A stretch of 12,132 nucleotides of DNA from Thermoplasmata archaeon (GTDB taxonomy: Archaea; Thermoplasmatota; Thermoplasmata; Thermoplasmatales; Thermoplasmataceae), in assembly GCA_021797955.1 (NCBI GenBank), contig JAJZYV010000017.1, positions 1-12,132 on the forward strand, given 5' to 3'. The position numbers and the translations under genes are program-made. The notes under the pieces are model-generated. The model was not told where the DNA came from and made no database searches. It saw only the letters and a list, made by a program, of their open reading frames with translations. Below, one piece after another: positions 1 through 6,658 of the stretch. Numbering within the stretch: the stretch's first letter is position 1; each line of letters starts with the position of its first letter.

Positions 1-612
1 GAAAAGCTAAAGGAAGGAATGACTGAAAAGGAAGTTGCTGCATTAGTTGTTTACGAAATGATGAATAATGGAGCAGATGGCCCGTCCTTTTCAACAATTG
101 TTGCTTTCGGTGAAAATGCATCCCAGCCCCACTATTCCCCAGGAATGAGGAAGCTGAAGTTAGGAGATGGAGTTTTGATCGATTATGGAGCAGAATACAA
201 CGGTTACTGTTCTGATGTTACAAGAACAGTATCTTTTGGAAAGGGGACAGAAGAGCTGAAAGAGGTTTATTCCACAGTATATAAGGCACAGGAAGATTCC
301 ATGAAACTCATTAAGGAAGGAGCAAACGGAAAGGATGTTGATATTAAAGCCAGAACCGTGATTGACTCAACAAAGTACAAAGGTAGGTTTATTCATTCTC
401 TAGGGCACGGGATTGGACTTGAGGTTCACGATCACCCAGCCCTATCTTCAACACTTGATTTTCCATTAAAGGCCAACATGGTTGTAACAAATGAGCCTGG
501 AATTTATCTTCCTGGAAATCTTGGAGTGAGAATTGAGGATGATGTTGTTGTGGAAAAGGATGGCTGTGAAGTTATTTCAAAGGGCGCAACCAGGGAGTTG
601 AGAGAAATTTGA
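1..612 (+). CDS. M24-family aminopeptidase / Xaa-Pro dipeptidase (5' end cut off by window)
   Basis: This is the C-terminal catalytic (pita-bread) domain of a metallopeptidase that removes N-terminal residues, probably next to proline, from peptides in the cytoplasm. The frame is open from base 1, and the first codons (EKLKEGMTEKE) align with an internal stretch of the second M24 gene in this window (NELREGITEKQ). The gene therefore begins upstream, and the ATG at 19 is not a start. Counting from base 1, the five metal ligands are visible: D61 (LIDYG), D72 (SDVTRT), H136 (LGHGIG), E165 (NEPGIY) and E179 (RIEDD), with the substrate-side His in QPHYSPG. The GGT-like gene follows two bases after the stop, suggesting co-transcription and a joint role in peptide breakdown. 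M24 also includes non-peptidase members such as creatinase, but the motif spacing fits an Xaa-Pro peptidase. The exact substrate is inferred. Confidence 0.9.
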   Translation, partial: EKLKEGMTEKEVAALVVYEMMNNGADGPSFSTIVAFGENASQPHYSPGMRKLKLGDGVLIDYGAEYNGYCSDVTRTVSFGKGTEELKEVYSTVYKAQEDSMKLIKEGANGKDVDIKARTVIDSTKYKGRFIHSLGHGIGLEVHDHPALSSTLDFPLKANMVVTNEPGIYLPGNLGVRIEDDVVVEKDGCEVISKGATRELREI

Positions 613-614
613 AA

Positions 615-2162
615 ATGAATAGAACTAGACCAGACGCAATGTCCCAAAAGGGGATTGTTTCAACTTCTAGCTTACAGGCATCATTAGCAGGAGTCAAGAT
701 AATAGAGCGAGGCGGAAATATCTGTGATGCAGCCATTGCTACAAGCGCGGTGTTAAGTGTGACTCAAAACAACCTTTGTGGTCTTGGTGGGGATGGTTTT
801 GCATTGCTTAGAAATGATAAAGGAATAGTTTCAATAAATAGCAGTGGAAAGTCATCAAGAAATATCAATGCCGAAATTTATGAGAAAAAAGGTTTATCCA
901 AAATACCATATCAGGGGAAGCTCGCAGCAATCAATGTTCCTGGTCTGGTAGGGCTTTGGATCGAATTATACCGGAATGCCACCATGGAGTTGGGTGAATT
1001 GCTTGAACCTGCAATAGCACTTGCAAAAAATGGATTTCCGGTTACACACAATTATGCAAAATCTATTGAGGTAACTCTCAGGCATACTAAAGATAAAAAT
1101 TTCATAAACACGTTTTCCAGTAGCGGAAATCACCCGTTGGTTGGAGATATCTTTTATCAGGAAGATTTGGCAGTAATGCTGAACAGACTATCAGAAGAGG
1201 GACTGGATTCGTTTTACAGAGGGAATGTTGCGGATTTTCTAGTAAAATCATTTGCGAAGAGCGAAGTGGTTATCGACGTGCAGGATATGAAAGGGCACAA
1301 AGCATTGGTCGATAAACCATTAAGCACAGAATTTGAAGATAGAACAATTCACGAATTGCAACCAAACAGCCAGGGAGCCACCGTAAATTTCACGCTTAAT
1401 GTTCTGAAAACAATGGATGATGAAAAAAACAGTAATTGGAAAATGATGAAAGCTATGTTGATAGGAAACAAATTCAGAAACCATTTTATTGGTGATCCTG
1501 AGAGATTAAAGCTTCCGAATAATTTTCAGAGCTCAGACTTCGTCCAACGGATTGCTGAAATGGAAGAGAGCGATGAGGGTAAACCTGGAAGGGAAGGAGA
1601 TACAACATACTTTACCATAGCTTTGGAAGATGGCTCAGCAATCTCTATGATACAGAGCAATTATACAGGATTTGGATCGACTGTAGTTCCCGAAGGTACA
1701 GGATTTTCATTACAAAACAGAGGCTCCTACTTTTCTCTAGATCCAAATCATCACAATTTTCTTGAACCAAACAAGAGAACTTTTCACACGCTTTGTGCAG
1801 GTATGATTGAACGAGGAAATGAATTTGAATTTTCGATAGGAACAATGGGGGGTGATATTCAGCCCCAGATACACATTTCAATGATCAATAACTTAATTCT
1901 CAAGGCATTTACACCGCAGGAATCCATTGACCTCCCGAGAATAAATTTCATCGGAAGTATATATGAAAAGCCATCGCAATTGATTTTTGAAGATCCTGAA
2001 CTTGTGACAAAGGAAATGTTAGGGATATTCAAAGATTATAAATTTACTGGACAATTGAGCAGCTCCCATGGTCACTGTCAGATCATTAAAAGAAATGAAA
2101 ATGGAGTTTTAATGGGAGGTGCAGATCCCAGGGGTGATGGATTTGCCATTCCAATCCTTTAG
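615..2162 (+). CDS. Gamma-glutamyltransferase-like Ntn hydrolase, apparently cytoplasmic
   Basis: Members of this family cleave or transfer gamma-glutamyl groups (for example from glutathione) or hydrolyse related amides, after splitting themselves into two subunits at a catalytic threonine. Visible marks are the N-terminal GLGGDGF motif, the GDTTYFT segment holding the likely nucleophile (first Thr of TT, about residue 330), SNYTGFGS, the GTGF..NRG..FSLDP block and GTMGGDIQPQ near the C terminus. Length (515 aa) is normal. The N terminus goes straight into the domain with no signal peptide, unlike the bacterial periplasmic enzymes. An in-frame TTG at 609 would overlap the upstream stop, but I prefer the ATG at 615, two bases after it. 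Coupling to the M24 peptidase gene supports peptide or gamma-glutamyl-amide catabolism. Many such archaea are not known to make glutathione, so the real substrate is open; acylase-type activity is an alternative. Confidence 0.88.
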   Translation: MNRTRPDAMSQKGIVSTSSLQASLAGVKIIERGGNICDAAIATSAVLSVTQNNLCGLGGDGFALLRNDKGIVSINSSGKSSRNINAEIYEKKGLSKIPYQGKLAAINVPGLVGLWIELYRNATMELGELLEPAIALAKNGFPVTHNYAKSIEVTLRHTKDKNFINTFSSSGNHPLVGDIFYQEDLAVMLNRLSEEGLDSFYRGNVADFLVKSFAKSEVVIDVQDMKGHKALVDKPLSTEFEDRTIHELQPNSQGATVNFTLNVLKTMDDEKNSNWKMMKAMLIGNKFRNHFIGDPERLKLPNNFQSSDFVQRIAEMEESDEGKPGREGDTTYFTIALEDGSAISMIQSNYTGFGSTVVPEGTGFSLQNRGSYFSLDPNHHNFLEPNKRTFHTLCAGMIERGNEFEFSIGTMGGDIQPQIHISMINNLILKAFTPQESIDLPRINFIGSIYEKPSQLIFEDPELVTKEMLGIFKDYKFTGQLSSSHGHCQIIKRNENGVLMGGADPRGDGFAIPIL

Positions 2163-2238
2163 ATTAATTGTAATTCTATCAGTTCAACGGATGTCTTTTA
2201 TCAAAAGATTTTAATTTCATAAAGGGCATGCTCTTAAG

Positions 2239-3231
2239 ATGATTACAGGAGAACTGGGAGTCAGTCTAGCAAATAAGGTGGATGAGAACCTTAACCAGTT
2301 CACTCAAGAGACTGAAAAATACAATAATTTTGTCTTTGAATTTTTAAAGCAGATCAATACAGGCATAGAGACAAACAAGTTCAATTTTAAATTTATAATT
2401 TGGGAGAATCATGAATTCTTATCAACCGTGTGCCCTGTCGTTCTAAGAGCGATTAATGTAAGGGTGTTCGCAAATAGAGTCCTGATGTCAATGAGGGACG
2501 ACTTTGAATCATACGCTAATGGAATTGAGATGGAAGAAGTTATGGAGCTGGCTAAAAAACTGGACATCTCACTTAACATTGAGAGAGATAAAGAATTGTT
2601 CAGGATCGAACTTTTTGACTTTACCAGATATTGTTCCAGAATCTCAGGAGCGGAATACAGACTGGCATTGCAGATGATAGATAAGGGGGACATACTCACC
2701 AGAAAAAGCTATGTTTGCAAAATGCTGAGGGAAAATTTTTACCAGTCTCTACAATTTAGGATGAATGAGATTCCATTAGATTTAGCGGCCAAGGCTTTGG
2801 GCAGCTATTCTAATATGATTGAAGAAATAAGCAAAAAAAGTGCCGAATTATCGAAAGATCTGGAATTGGGAAATGTGGATTCGAGTTGTTTCCCACCCTG
2901 CATAAAACATTATGTTAACGATATAAAGGGATCTGTAAACCTTTCACACCTGGCCAGATTTGCGCTGGTTTCTTTTCTGAGTAATATTGGTATGGAAGAA
3001 GAAAAGGTCATGGAAATATTTTCAAATGTTCCTGATTTCAGTAAGAAGGTAACAGAATACCAAGTCAAGCACATTATGGGAGAAATTTCCGGGACTAAAT
3101 ATACGCCCCCAAAATGCGCAACTCTAAGATCAAACCATATTTGCTACATGGGAGATGACAAAATTTGCGCAATGGAGAAAATGAACCACCCTCTTACCTA
3201 TTATAAAATCAAAAAAAGACAGAAGAAATAG
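2239..3231 (+). CDS. priL: DNA primase large subunit PriL (iron-sulfur)
   Basis: This is the regulatory subunit of the archaeal/eukaryotic-type primase. With the catalytic small subunit PriS (not in this window) it starts RNA/DNA primers at replication forks. The C-terminal domain, residues about 217-325, carries the four cysteines that bind a 4Fe-4S cluster: FPPC (C221), PPKC (C293), C302 and C310. It also has the family signatures NLSHLARFAL, a YQVKHI helix and the terminal HPLTYY. The N-terminal 200 residues are mostly helical and weakly conserved, as is usual. Length (330 aa) is typical for archaea. The ATG at 2239 has no Shine-Dalgarno sequence, so the message may be leaderless. The stop codon directly abuts the convergent SRP19 stop with no base between. 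C217 is an additional non-ligand cysteine four residues before the first ligand. Confidence 0.93.
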   Translation: MITGELGVSLANKVDENLNQFTQETEKYNNFVFEFLKQINTGIETNKFNFKFIIWENHEFLSTVCPVVLRAINVRVFANRVLMSMRDDFESYANGIEMEEVMELAKKLDISLNIERDKELFRIELFDFTRYCSRISGAEYRLALQMIDKGDILTRKSYVCKMLRENFYQSLQFRMNEIPLDLAAKALGSYSNMIEEISKKSAELSKDLELGNVDSSCFPPCIKHYVNDIKGSVNLSHLARFALVSFLSNIGMEEEKVMEIFSNVPDFSKKVTEYQVKHIMGEISGTKYTPPKCATLRSNHICYMGDDKICAMEKMNHPLTYYKIKKRQKK

Positions 3232-3483
3232 CTACAATTTTCTTTCAATCATTTTTAAAATTGTTCCCTTTTTAAGATTTGCCTCTAATGTGAAAATCTT
3301 GGAGTTTTCATAGGGTACCCGAGGATATCTTCCATCCTTTGCTTCATAAGCCAATTTCAGAGACTTTAATATTTCTTCCAATTTCTGATCGCTATATCTT
3401 TTGGCAATTTCCAATGGTATCTTTCTACCTAGTCTTCTGCTTATTTTTGGATTAAAATACATTGAGTAAAGAGTAATTCTCAT
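3232..3483 (-). CDS. srp19: Signal recognition particle 19 kDa protein SRP19
   Basis: SRP19 binds the tips of helices 6 and 8 of archaeal 7S RNA and prepares the particle for SRP54, so that ribosomes making membrane proteins reach the membrane. The 83-aa product has the family pattern: an N-terminal YSMYFNPKISRRLGRKIP segment (Tyr-Phe-x-Pro then Ser-Arg-Arg-x-Gly-Arg), a central helix, KDGRYPRVPYE, and a basic C-terminal tail (NLKKGTILKMIERKL). Archaeal members are usually 80-100 aa, so it looks complete. Its ATG overlaps the S8e stop codon (ATGA), implying translational coupling. Pairing of rps8e with srp19 is, as I recall, common in archaea and supports the call. The 3' end touches the PriL stop codon, leaving no room for a terminator between the converging genes. 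Confidence 0.87.
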   Translation of the reverse strand: MRITLYSMYFNPKISRRLGRKIPLEIAKRYSDQKLEEILKSLKLAYEAKDGRYPRVPYENSKIFTLEANLKKGTILKMIERKL

Positions 3484-3857
3484 AGAAGAACTGCGTTTAT
3501 TACCCCATCCTGTCCGGGCCTGGAGGTTATTCTGGCATTTCCAAGATCAGTTTCGATTATTGTTCCCTTATTCATTAGATTTCTTTGAACGTAATGTGGA
3601 TTGGCAGGATTTTCTTTAACTGTCTTGATTTTGACTCTTGTTGTTTTCTTTTCTCTTGGATTGTAGACATTTGCCTCATTTCCATTAAGCAGCACTGTTT
3701 TTAAGTTTCCCCCTGTTATTCTCATCACTTTTCTCTGTATCGGGTTGACTCTTGTCATTGTTGCTTCTCTACCGATCTCAGTTCGCCTTTTTGCTCTGAA
3801 TTGTCTGTATTTTCCCCCTGTAAATTTTGTAGTTGACCTTCCCTGGAATCTTCCCAT
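3480..3857 (-). CDS. rps8e: 30S ribosomal protein S8e
   Basis: This is a small-subunit ribosomal protein found in archaea and eukaryotes but not bacteria. The 125-aa product is highly basic and carries the expected N-terminal GRSTTKFTGGKYR block and RAKRRTEIGREAT. It also has the central VNPIQRKVMRITGGN with a conserved Thr-Gly-Gly turn, PANPHYVQRNLMNKGTIIET, and the C-terminal TSRPGQDGVINAVLL. Length matches other archaeal S8e proteins. The ATG at 3857 is preceded by an AGGTGA Shine-Dalgarno match (3862-3867) at four bases, one of the few clear ribosome-binding sites in the window. It is the first gene of a two-gene operon with srp19, which overlaps it by four bases. No gene lies for about 750 bp upstream. 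Confidence 0.96.
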   Translation of the reverse strand: MGRFQGRSTTKFTGGKYRQFRAKRRTEIGREATMTRVNPIQRKVMRITGGNLKTVLLNGNEANVYNPREKKTTRVKIKTVKENPANPHYVQRNLMNKGTIIETDLGNARITSRPGQDGVINAVLL

Positions 3858-3861
3858 CAGT

Positions 3862-3867
3862 TCACCT
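3862..3867 (-). promoter_or_regulatory. Shine-Dalgarno site of rps8e
   Basis: On the minus strand AGGTGA lies four bases before the rps8e ATG and matches the anti-SD end of archaeal 16S rRNA. It fixes the start at 3857. It stands out because most other starts here lack such a site. Confidence 0.75.
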
Positions 3868-4349
3868 ATTTCTCACTGTATGAGTGCAAGGCTAATAACT
3901 CTTTTCTAACATTGCCTCCTCGCTTGAAAAACGGAAGTTCCTGCTCTATAGAAAGTGAATTTTTCATTCAGTTAAGAATTCTTGTTCCATGCCCCTTCTT
4001 CTTTTTCGAGTTATATTTCAGACCAAAACTTCAATCGCCTCCTTTGTGATCCGTTTTATCTCTCATTATCCCCAGTATAACGTTTCCATAGTATTGTGAC
4101 AATTATTAGACCGCGCTGCAATATTCCATCATTGTGCCCAAGAGGTTAAAGGGTGAACTGAAAATAAACCACGATGAAAAGCGGGAAAGGATTACAAAGT
4201 GAAGTCGCTCATTGAAAAATACCCAAAATTGACAAAGTTGAATTCCCCAGAAATATTTATAACTTTCTCCACTTCCTCACTCCTCACTAATTGTTGATAA
4301 AAAATTCTTCTTGGTCCCCCCTCTTAGCAGCCTTCTCAAGTATGCTTCA

Positions 4350-4550
4350 TGCCTGTTTCCATGAAAGTTTCGTGATATCGGTGAACGATATTCGATCCCG
4401 GATGAATGTTTCAGCCAGTTCATCTGCCTTGTTGTACATGCTCTGCAAAAACAACACATTCACAATTGCTTTGATAAGAATGTTTGGCCTTCCTCCATTA
4501 TCTGTATCACTGTCTGTCAAAACACAATGTTGTTGTGAGAATAGAGAGTG
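4350..4550 (-). pseudogene. Decayed IS5-type (DDE) transposase fragment
   Basis: Reading the minus strand from 4550 gives 67 codons that resemble the N-terminal domain of IS5-family transposases. A Gly-Gly-Arg-Pro motif is followed by NILIKAIVNVLFLQSMYNK and ADELAETFIRDRISF, matching the family pattern GRPPxxxxxMxKxLFLQxLYxLSDExxExxIRDRxSF. The frame is preceded directly by a stop and ends at a TGA (4347-4349). The later catalytic DDE regions are not recognisable downstream, and a neighbouring frame gives only short shadows. It is thus a non-functional N-terminal relic with stops and probably frameshifts. No terminal inverted repeats or target duplication could be recognised. The family call rests on the FLQ..YN..DE and IRDRISF motifs. 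Confidence 0.62.
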
Positions 4551-4607
4551 TTAGGTGATTGGGAGATTATAGAGTCTTCAATTCATGAATCTCACTGAAT
4601 CACAGCG

Positions 4608-4883
4608 ATGATCACTTTAGCAATAGGTTTGGATGTACACAAGATTTCCGCAATTGCTGGAGTAATGGATGAAAATGAATTGATAATCAGTCAGAAGAAC
4701 ACGAGTAATGACATTCCTGTTTTGGATGAATTCTTAAAATCATATGGGGAAAATGACATTTTTATGGAATCAACAATATCAGACAGATACACGTCAAAGG
4801 AATTGATCAAATTAAACTACAGGATATGTCTGATAAATCGATGCAAACCTCAATTCAAATTTACTCATTTTCGACAGTTTTAA
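4608..4883 (+). pseudogene. Truncated IS110-family (DEDD) transposase, N-terminal fragment
   Basis: The 91-codon frame begins like an IS110/IS1111 transposase: GLDVHKISAIAGV with the first catalytic Asp (D9), and FMESTISDRY with the second acidic residue (E54), followed by ELIKLNYRICLINRCKPQ. From about residue 82 it diverges into an unrelated tail (FKFTHFRQF) and stops. The expected KTDxxDA motif with the last two catalytic Asp residues, and the whole C-terminal Tnp20 domain, are missing. Full-length relatives have 300-400 aa. The normal E-x-T-G-x-Y around the second acidic residue reads E-S-T-I-S-D-R-Y here, also suggesting decay. It lies just before the tRNA-His gene, a typical place for insertions to collect. 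It cannot be an active enzyme. Confidence 0.8.
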
Positions 4884-4924
4884 GACGAATAGAAATTCTA
4901 ATTATATTCTATAGGCAAGCCTTT

Positions 4925-4931
4925 AAAAAAA
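4925..4931 (-). terminator. Oligo-T terminator of tRNA-His
   Basis: On the minus strand a run of seven T residues lies about 36 bases past the 3' end of the tRNA. Archaeal transcription stops at such T tracts without needing a hairpin. The position suits the tRNA transcript. Confidence 0.5.
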
Positions 4932-4967
4932 CCATGAGACCATAAAGCACTGAACTTGCTCAGACGA

Positions 4968-5040
4968 GGCCGGGTCCGGGAATTGAACCCGGGTCCGGGG
5001 ATCCACAGTCCCCAAGGATATCCCCTACCCCAACCCGGCC
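4968..5040 (-). tRNA. tRNA-His (anticodon GTG)
   Basis: The minus strand folds into a full cloverleaf. The acceptor stem GCCGGGT pairs with ACCCGGC. The anticodon arm is GGGGA-CTGTGGA-TCCCC with GTG at the anticodon. The T arm is CCGGG-TTCAATT-CCCGG and the variable loop is GGAC. An extra G precedes position 1 and faces C73. This is the G-1:C73 pair that histidyl-tRNA synthetase needs, so G-1 is encoded in the gene. The 3' CCA is not encoded and no intron is present. The D arm is G-rich with weak pairing. An AT-rich TATA element lies about 24 bp upstream. Confidence 0.95.
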
Positions 5041-5057
5041 ACTTGGTTCAGTAGAGC

Positions 5058-5070
5058 ATTAATATATTTT
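5058..5070. promoter_or_regulatory. Near-symmetric TATA element shared by tRNA-His and nep1
   Basis: The sequence ATTAATATATTTT reads AAAATATATTAAT on the other strand, so TATA-binding protein could dock for either direction. Its centre (about 5064) is 24 bp from the first base of tRNA-His on the minus strand, the normal archaeal distance. On the plus strand it predicts transcription of nep1 from about 5089. This is the only good TATA box between the two divergent genes. Orientation would be set by flanking BRE bases, which I cannot judge clearly. Confidence 0.6.
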
Positions 5071-5134
5071 AACAATTCCAATAGTGCTGGAGAAAAAGGG
5101 ATCAAGCTATTATTACTACTGGATATATGTTGAC

Positions 5135-5803
5135 GTGTTAACAATAAATGTTATTGATGCTGAACTTGAACTGATACCCACAGAATTACAGGACAATTAT
5201 CAAATAAGAAAAATTGCAAACTCGAAGGGGAAGAAGGTAAGTGAGATACTGTTGGATTCGAATTTTATGCATAGTTCTATTGATAAGCAATTCCCTGGTA
5301 TGTCGAACAGAATGGGTAGACCGGACATTTTTCATCATTTTTTAAATGTGACTCAGGATTCGATACTGAATAAAAAAGGAGAATTACGGGTAAACATCCA
5401 CACTAAAAACGATCAGATAATCAGGATTAACCCTATTACAAGAGTTCCCAAGTCCTATAACAGATTTGCAGGAATAATAGAAAAGGTCCTCCTTAAGGGG
5501 TCATTAGAGAGCCCAGACGGAGTAACATTAATGAACGTTGAAAATGGGAGCTGGGAGAAGCTTGTGGATGTATCAGGTAAAAATATTTTGCTTTCTCCGA
5601 AGGGAAAAACTGGAGAACTTGGAAAAGAATTAAGAAATGATAGTGTGTCTGTATTTATTGGCGGCTTCTCTGAAGGGGATTTTTTAAGCAATGTTTATCA
5701 GAAATTACTCCCAATGAGTATATTTGATGAAGAATTGACAATTTGGACGGTTGCCTGGGAAGTTATTGCTTCTGTAGAGAGAAAAATGAATTTAGTGCTT
5801 TGA
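5135..5803 (+). CDS. nep1: Ribosomal RNA small subunit pseudouridine methyltransferase Nep1 (EMG1)
   Basis: Nep1 is a SPOUT-fold enzyme that uses S-adenosylmethionine to methylate N1 of a pseudouridine in helix 35 of 16S rRNA; it also helps 30S assembly. The sequence shows the family blocks in order: DAELELIP at the N terminus, ILLDSNFMHSS, NRMGRPDIFHHFL, ELRVNIHTKND, NPITRVPKSYNRFAG, VFIGGFSEGDF (trefoil-knot cofactor loop) and LTIWTVAWEVIASVE at the end. The frame is open back to a GTG at 5084, which would add 17 residues rich in Tyr. I prefer the GTG at 5135 (222 aa). Family members start a few residues before DAELELIP, and the predicted transcript from the 5058-5070 TATA box would begin after 5084. 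Neither start has a Shine-Dalgarno site, so the start is uncertain while the identity is secure. Confidence 0.92.
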   Translation: MLTINVIDAELELIPTELQDNYQIRKIANSKGKKVSEILLDSNFMHSSIDKQFPGMSNRMGRPDIFHHFLNVTQDSILNKKGELRVNIHTKNDQIIRINPITRVPKSYNRFAGIIEKVLLKGSLESPDGVTLMNVENGSWEKLVDVSGKNILLSPKGKTGELGKELRNDSVSVFIGGFSEGDFLSNVYQKLLPMSIFDEELTIWTVAWEVIASVERKMNLVL

Positions 5804-5913
5804 TCGATATGGGTCTTGATCAACCTAGAATATCTATACCGTTATCATCATATTTTATCGTTAATTATACCAAATCCTAAGATTTATTACCAAACGAATT
5901 ATACCTTTTTTAC

Positions 5914-5986
5914 GCGGGTGTGGTGTAGCCTGGTAACACGCGAGCTTGCCAAGCTCGTGCCTCGGGTCCAAATCCCGGCACCCGCA
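5914..5986 (+). tRNA. tRNA-Gly (anticodon GCC)
   Basis: A standard cloverleaf is visible. The acceptor GCGGGTG pairs with CACCCGC with A73 after it. The anticodon arm is CGAGC-TTGCCAA-GCTCG with GCC reading GGC/GGT. The T arm is CGGG-TCCAAAT-CCCG within TCGGGTCCAAATCCCGG. There is no intron and no encoded CCA. Both internal box-like segments are intact. An AT-rich stretch around 5882-5906 can supply the TATA box. Confidence 0.96.
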
Positions 5987-5993
5987 TTTATAA

Positions 5994-5999
5994 TTTTTT
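5994..5999 (+). terminator. Oligo-T terminator of tRNA-Gly
   Basis: Six T residues follow eight bases after the tRNA discriminator base, in an AT-rich stretch. This is the usual form of an archaeal tRNA terminator. Confidence 0.55.
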
Positions 6000-6014
6000 G
6001 AGTGAAATTGGGGT

Positions 6015-6024
6015 TTACTATATA
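6015..6024 (+). promoter_or_regulatory. Candidate TATA box for the HExxH gene
   Basis: TTACTATATA is centred about 49 bp before the ATG at 6069. It predicts a start of transcription near 6045 and a leader of about 24 bases with no Shine-Dalgarno site. A weaker AT element at 6040-6048 would instead give a leaderless message. Confidence 0.4.
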
Positions 6025-6068
6025 GAAAAAAAATTAAAATCTAAATACAAGAATATCTTCAGACTTGT

Positions 6069-6638
6069 ATGGGGATTTCCTTTTCAATAGATAACAACAA
6101 TAGTAAGATGCTCAATAATGAATCTGGGGAAACCGAATATAATAAGTTAAACGAAAACGCTCTTTTTATGGAAAAAATAGGCACATTCGATTATGACGGT
6201 ATTTTCGCGTTAGTCAAACGAAACGTAAAGGAGGTTATCAAGAAAGAGAGGTCTGGATTGGGATTGATATTATCAGACCTTCCAAATACATTGGGTGCAT
6301 ACTGGGAGGTTAGTGGGAACTACATTGTCATGAATCAAAATTTAATATATGGGTTAAAACAAATGGGGATAAGTGATGTGGAAATAAAGTCATATATTTA
6401 CTCCATACTGGAGCATGAATATTTGCATTCTCTTGGATATATAAATGAGATAGAAGACAGACGCATGACCGCGTATGTGGCATCTATGTCCTTTGACAAA
6501 ACCCACCCTGTATATAAAATATCTACCTCAGACCCATGGAAACTTTATCCTTTCTTACTGAGGATTCCAGGGGGAAACGGAACTACTTTTAAAATAGTTA
6601 GAAATTTTGACAAGGAAAGCACATCATATATTATGTAG
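6069..6638 (+). CDS. Putative zinc metalloprotease-like protein (HExxH), function unknown
   Basis: The 189-aa protein has no signal peptide or membrane segment. It contains HEYLH at residues 116-120 in a helix (YSILEHEYLHSLGY) followed by INEIEDRR. This is the HExxH zinc site of many metallopeptidases, with E127 or E129 as a possible third ligand. It is not a standard metzincin, because the residue at the third-ligand spacing (N126) is not His or Asp. The block LGAYWEVSGNYIVMNQNLI before the helix looks like an edge beta strand next to the active site. The first 30 residues are Asn-rich and probably disordered. I recognise it only as resembling conserved archaeal HExxH proteins of unknown role. 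It precedes the M24 peptidase gene by 20 bp on the same strand, so a shared transcript and a role in protein or peptide turnover are plausible. Catalysis is unproven. Confidence 0.65.
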   Translation: MGISFSIDNNNSKMLNNESGETEYNKLNENALFMEKIGTFDYDGIFALVKRNVKEVIKKERSGLGLILSDLPNTLGAYWEVSGNYIVMNQNLIYGLKQMGISDVEIKSYIYSILEHEYLHSLGYINEIEDRRMTAYVASMSFDKTHPVYKISTSDPWKLYPFLLRIPGGNGTTFKIVRNFDKESTSYIM

Positions 6639-6658
6639 TCATAACTTATAACGGAATA

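Larger units (their letters stand above)
3858..4607. other. 750-bp gene-poor stretch with transposon debris
   Basis: No intact gene is visible on either strand between rps8e and the IS110 fragment. The right half contains the IS5-type remnant described separately. The left half (about 3890-4290) has stop codons in all frames. One short plus-strand peptide (4110-4202) of 30 codons contains VPKRLKGELKINHDEKRERITK, which looks protein-like and may be another fossil, but I cannot assign it. A second plus-frame stretch (KAGKDYKVKSLIEKYPKL, about 4179-4232) overlaps it one frame away, as expected of a gene broken by a frameshift. The promoter of rps8e should lie within the first 40-60 bp. Confidence 0.6.

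Noticed and set aside
19..612. Treating the ATG at 19 as the start of a short M24 protein
   Set aside because: The frame is open to base 1, and the preceding codons match an internal part of the full-length paralogue, so the gene is cut by the window and not naturally short.
4277..4554. Two frames (minus 4277-4459 and plus 4291-4554) in the IS5 relic
   Set aside because: Both are out-of-frame shadows of the decayed transposase reading frame at 4350-4550; the plus one is its antisense.
4949..5052. 7-bp inverted repeat ACTGAAC/GTTCAGT flanking tRNA-His
   Set aside because: The predicted transcript begins near 5040, so the right copy would not be in the RNA, and seven matching bases at this distance can be chance. 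No target duplication of an inserted element was found.
5816..6001. 61-codon plus-strand frame after nep1
   Set aside because: It starts at TTG and runs through the whole tRNA-Gly gene, so the open frame is a by-product of the tRNA sequence.
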